This document shows, piece after piece, positions 13,592 to 14,927 of a DNA stretch of 14,927 nucleotides; within the stretch, counting starts at the first letter, position 1; the number at the start of each line of letters is the position of its first letter. This stretch comes from Deltaproteobacteria bacterium (GTDB taxonomy: Bacteria; Myxococcota_A; UBA9160; JAFDET01). The position numbers and the translations under genes were made by a program. The stretch is taken from the NCBI GenBank assembly GCA_019310195.1, contig JAFDET010000037.1, forward strand, positions 1 to 14,927, written 5' to 3'. The notes under the pieces were generated by a model, which saw only the letters and a program-made list of their open reading frames with translations, did not search any database and was not told the origin of the DNA.

Positions 13592-14927
13592 TCGAGAGCC
13601 TGCGGATCCGCGATCTCGCGGTGGTGGAAGAGGCGGAGCTCGAGCTTGCGCCGGGCCTGAACGTCCTGACCGGGGAGACCGGTGCCGGCAAGTCGCTGGT
13701 ACTGGGGGCCCTGGAGCTGCTCGCGGGAGCGCGTGGGTCCAGCGACCGGGTGCGCTCGGGCGCCGAGGCCGCCGTGGTGGAGGCCGTCTTCCAGGTGGCG
13801 GGCATGCCGGACCTGGTCGCCGCGCTGGAGGAGCGCGGCATCGAGGCGGAGGAGGGCGAGCTGGTGGCGCGGCGCAGCGTGTCGGCCGCCGGCCGCAGCC
13901 GCGCCTGGCTGGGCGGGCAATTGGTACCGGTGTCGGCGCTGGCCGAGGTGCTGGGCGAGCGGATCGAGGTGGCCAGCCAGCACGAGTCCCAGGCCCTGCG
14001 CCGTCCCGAGACTCACGGCCGCCTGCTGGATGCCTACGGCGGCCTGTTGGAGATCCGGGCGGGTGTGGCGCGGGCGCACGCGGGCGCGCGCGAGGCAGAG
14101 GCCGAGATCGCGGGCCTGCGCGGCCAGTCCGAGGAGCGCGCCCGCCGGCGCGATTACCTGGCCTTCCAGGTGTCCGAGATCGACGAGGCGAAGCTGCTGC
14201 CCGGTGAGCTGGAGGAGCTCGAGGCGGAGCGCGCGCGCCTTCTGCATGCCGAGCGCCTGCACGGTGAGTCCGCGCAGGCGGCGCGGCTTCTGGGCGGCGA
14301 CCCGGCCGTCACGGATGCGCCGGCCGCCGCCGACCTGGTCGCCGATGCAGCGCGGCGCGCCGCCGAGCTGGCGGACATCGACGCCTCGCTGGCTCCCCTG
14401 GCCGAGCGGCTGAGCGCGGCTCACGCCGAGGTGGCCGACGTCGCGGCCGATCTGGAGCGCTACGCGGAGGGAATCGAGGCCGATCCGGGCCGCCAGGCCG
14501 ACCTCGAGGATCGGCTCGACCGGCTGGAGCGCCTGCGCCGCAAGTACGGCGCCACGGAGCAGGAGATCCTCGCGTTCCGCGATCGTGCCGCCGCGGAGCT
14601 GGGGGTGACCGAGACCGCCGACGAGCGGCTCGCGGAGCTGACGGGCGAACGCGACGCCCATGCCGCCGAGCTGGCGCGGGCGGCGAAGCGGCTCAGCCAG
14701 GGTCGCCGCAAGGCCGGCCGCGCGCTGAGCCGCGCTCTGGAGGCGGCGTTGCAGGATCTGGCGCTGCCCCACGCGGGCATCGAGGTGGAGCTGGCGCCGG
14801 TCGCGGGGGAGGGCGGCCTGGTCTGCGGGCCCGGCGGTGCCGAGGCGCCGCAGCTCCTGTTTCGCGCCAACCCCGGCGAGCCGGCGCGGCCGCTGAGCCG
14901 GGTCGCCTCCGGCGGCGAGCTCTCGCG
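13588..14927 (+). CDS. recN: RecN DNA repair ATPase (3' truncated by window end)
   Basis: The visible part has 446 codons. The start is TTG at 13588, overlapping the nadK stop in TTGA; translation from there gives IESLRIRDLAVVEEAELEL, the expected RecN N-terminus, so the rare start is well supported. Walker A is GETGAGKS (29-36). ASQHESQAL matches the conserved GQHxxQ region. A long Ala/Glu/Arg-rich coiled coil follows, interrupted by RRKYG, and the visible end reaches RANPGEPARPLSRVASGGELS, the ABC-type signature. About 100-120 residues, with Walker B, lie beyond the window. RecN is an SMC-like ATPase that acts early in double-strand break repair with RecA. No LexA-type box was recognised at the start of the nadK-recN pair. 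Confidence 0.96.
   Translation, partial: MIESLRIRDLAVVEEAELELAPGLNVLTGETGAGKSLVLGALELLAGARGSSDRVRSGAEAAVVEAVFQVAGMPDLVAALEERGIEAEEGELVARRSVSAAGRSRAWLGGQLVPVSALAEVLGERIEVASQHESQALRRPETHGRLLDAYGGLLEIRAGVARAHAGAREAEAEIAGLRGQSEERARRRDYLAFQVSEIDEAKLLPGELEELEAERARLLHAERLHGESAQAARLLGGDPAVTDAPAAADLVADAARRAAELADIDASLAPLAERLSAAHAEVADVAADLERYAEGIEADPGRQADLEDRLDRLERLRRKYGATEQEILAFRDRAAAELGVTETADERLAELTGERDAHAAELARAAKRLSQGRRKAGRALSRALEAALQDLALPHAGIEVELAPVAGEGGLVCGPGGAEAPQLLFRANPGEPARPLSRVASGGELS

Noticed and set aside
13357..14772. Long minus-strand open frame opposite recN and the end of nadK
   Set aside because: It is antisense to RecN, which is shown by its N-terminal sequence, Walker A and SGGELS.

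Overview
This window comes from a very GC-rich Gram-negative bacterium. Third codon positions are almost all G or C, GTG and TTG starts are common, and there are outer-membrane lipoproteins plus a retrograde-type (Mla/MCE) lipid transport operon. The gene content fits a deltaproteobacterial-type lineage such as Myxococcota or a relative. That placement is an inference from gene content only. No tRNA, rRNA, CRISPR array or complete insertion sequence was seen. Genes are packed tightly, and no stretch over 300 bases lacks a gene.

Left part (1-5070): the 3' end of a HerA-like ATPase gene converges on a minus-strand run of five genes. In transcription order these are a TetR regulator, an integral membrane phosphatase/transferase resembling sphingomyelin synthase (PAP2 superfamily), a ferritin-like diiron-type protein of unknown function, a MATE efflux transporter and a small STAS/SpoIIAA-like protein.

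Middle (5071-9156): a short divergent control region carries a perfect 6-2-6 palindrome, a likely TetR operator. It separates the minus-strand run from a five-gene plus-strand operon: a STAS-MlaE fusion permease, the MlaF ATPase, the MlaD MCE protein, a PqiC-like ABC auxiliary lipoprotein and a DUF4136 lipoprotein. The genes abut or overlap by the four bases GTGA. This operon should encode an MCE lipid transporter between the inner and outer membranes. The divergent SMS-like enzyme suggests a shared membrane-lipid theme.

Right part (9164-14927): a D-2-hydroxyacid dehydrogenase gene (minus) is divergent from a response-regulator diguanylate cyclase gene (plus), which has a sigma-54-like -24/-12 element upstream. 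The cyclase gene converges on rarA (mgsA). Between them, and running into both coding ends, lies a 112-bp palindromic element with perfect 41-bp arms that resembles a REPIN (a REP doublet). It supplies the last residues and the stop codon of both proteins and is the most striking non-coding structure here. Divergent from rarA are nadK and recN, overlapping by four bases. recN has a TTG start and runs off the window.
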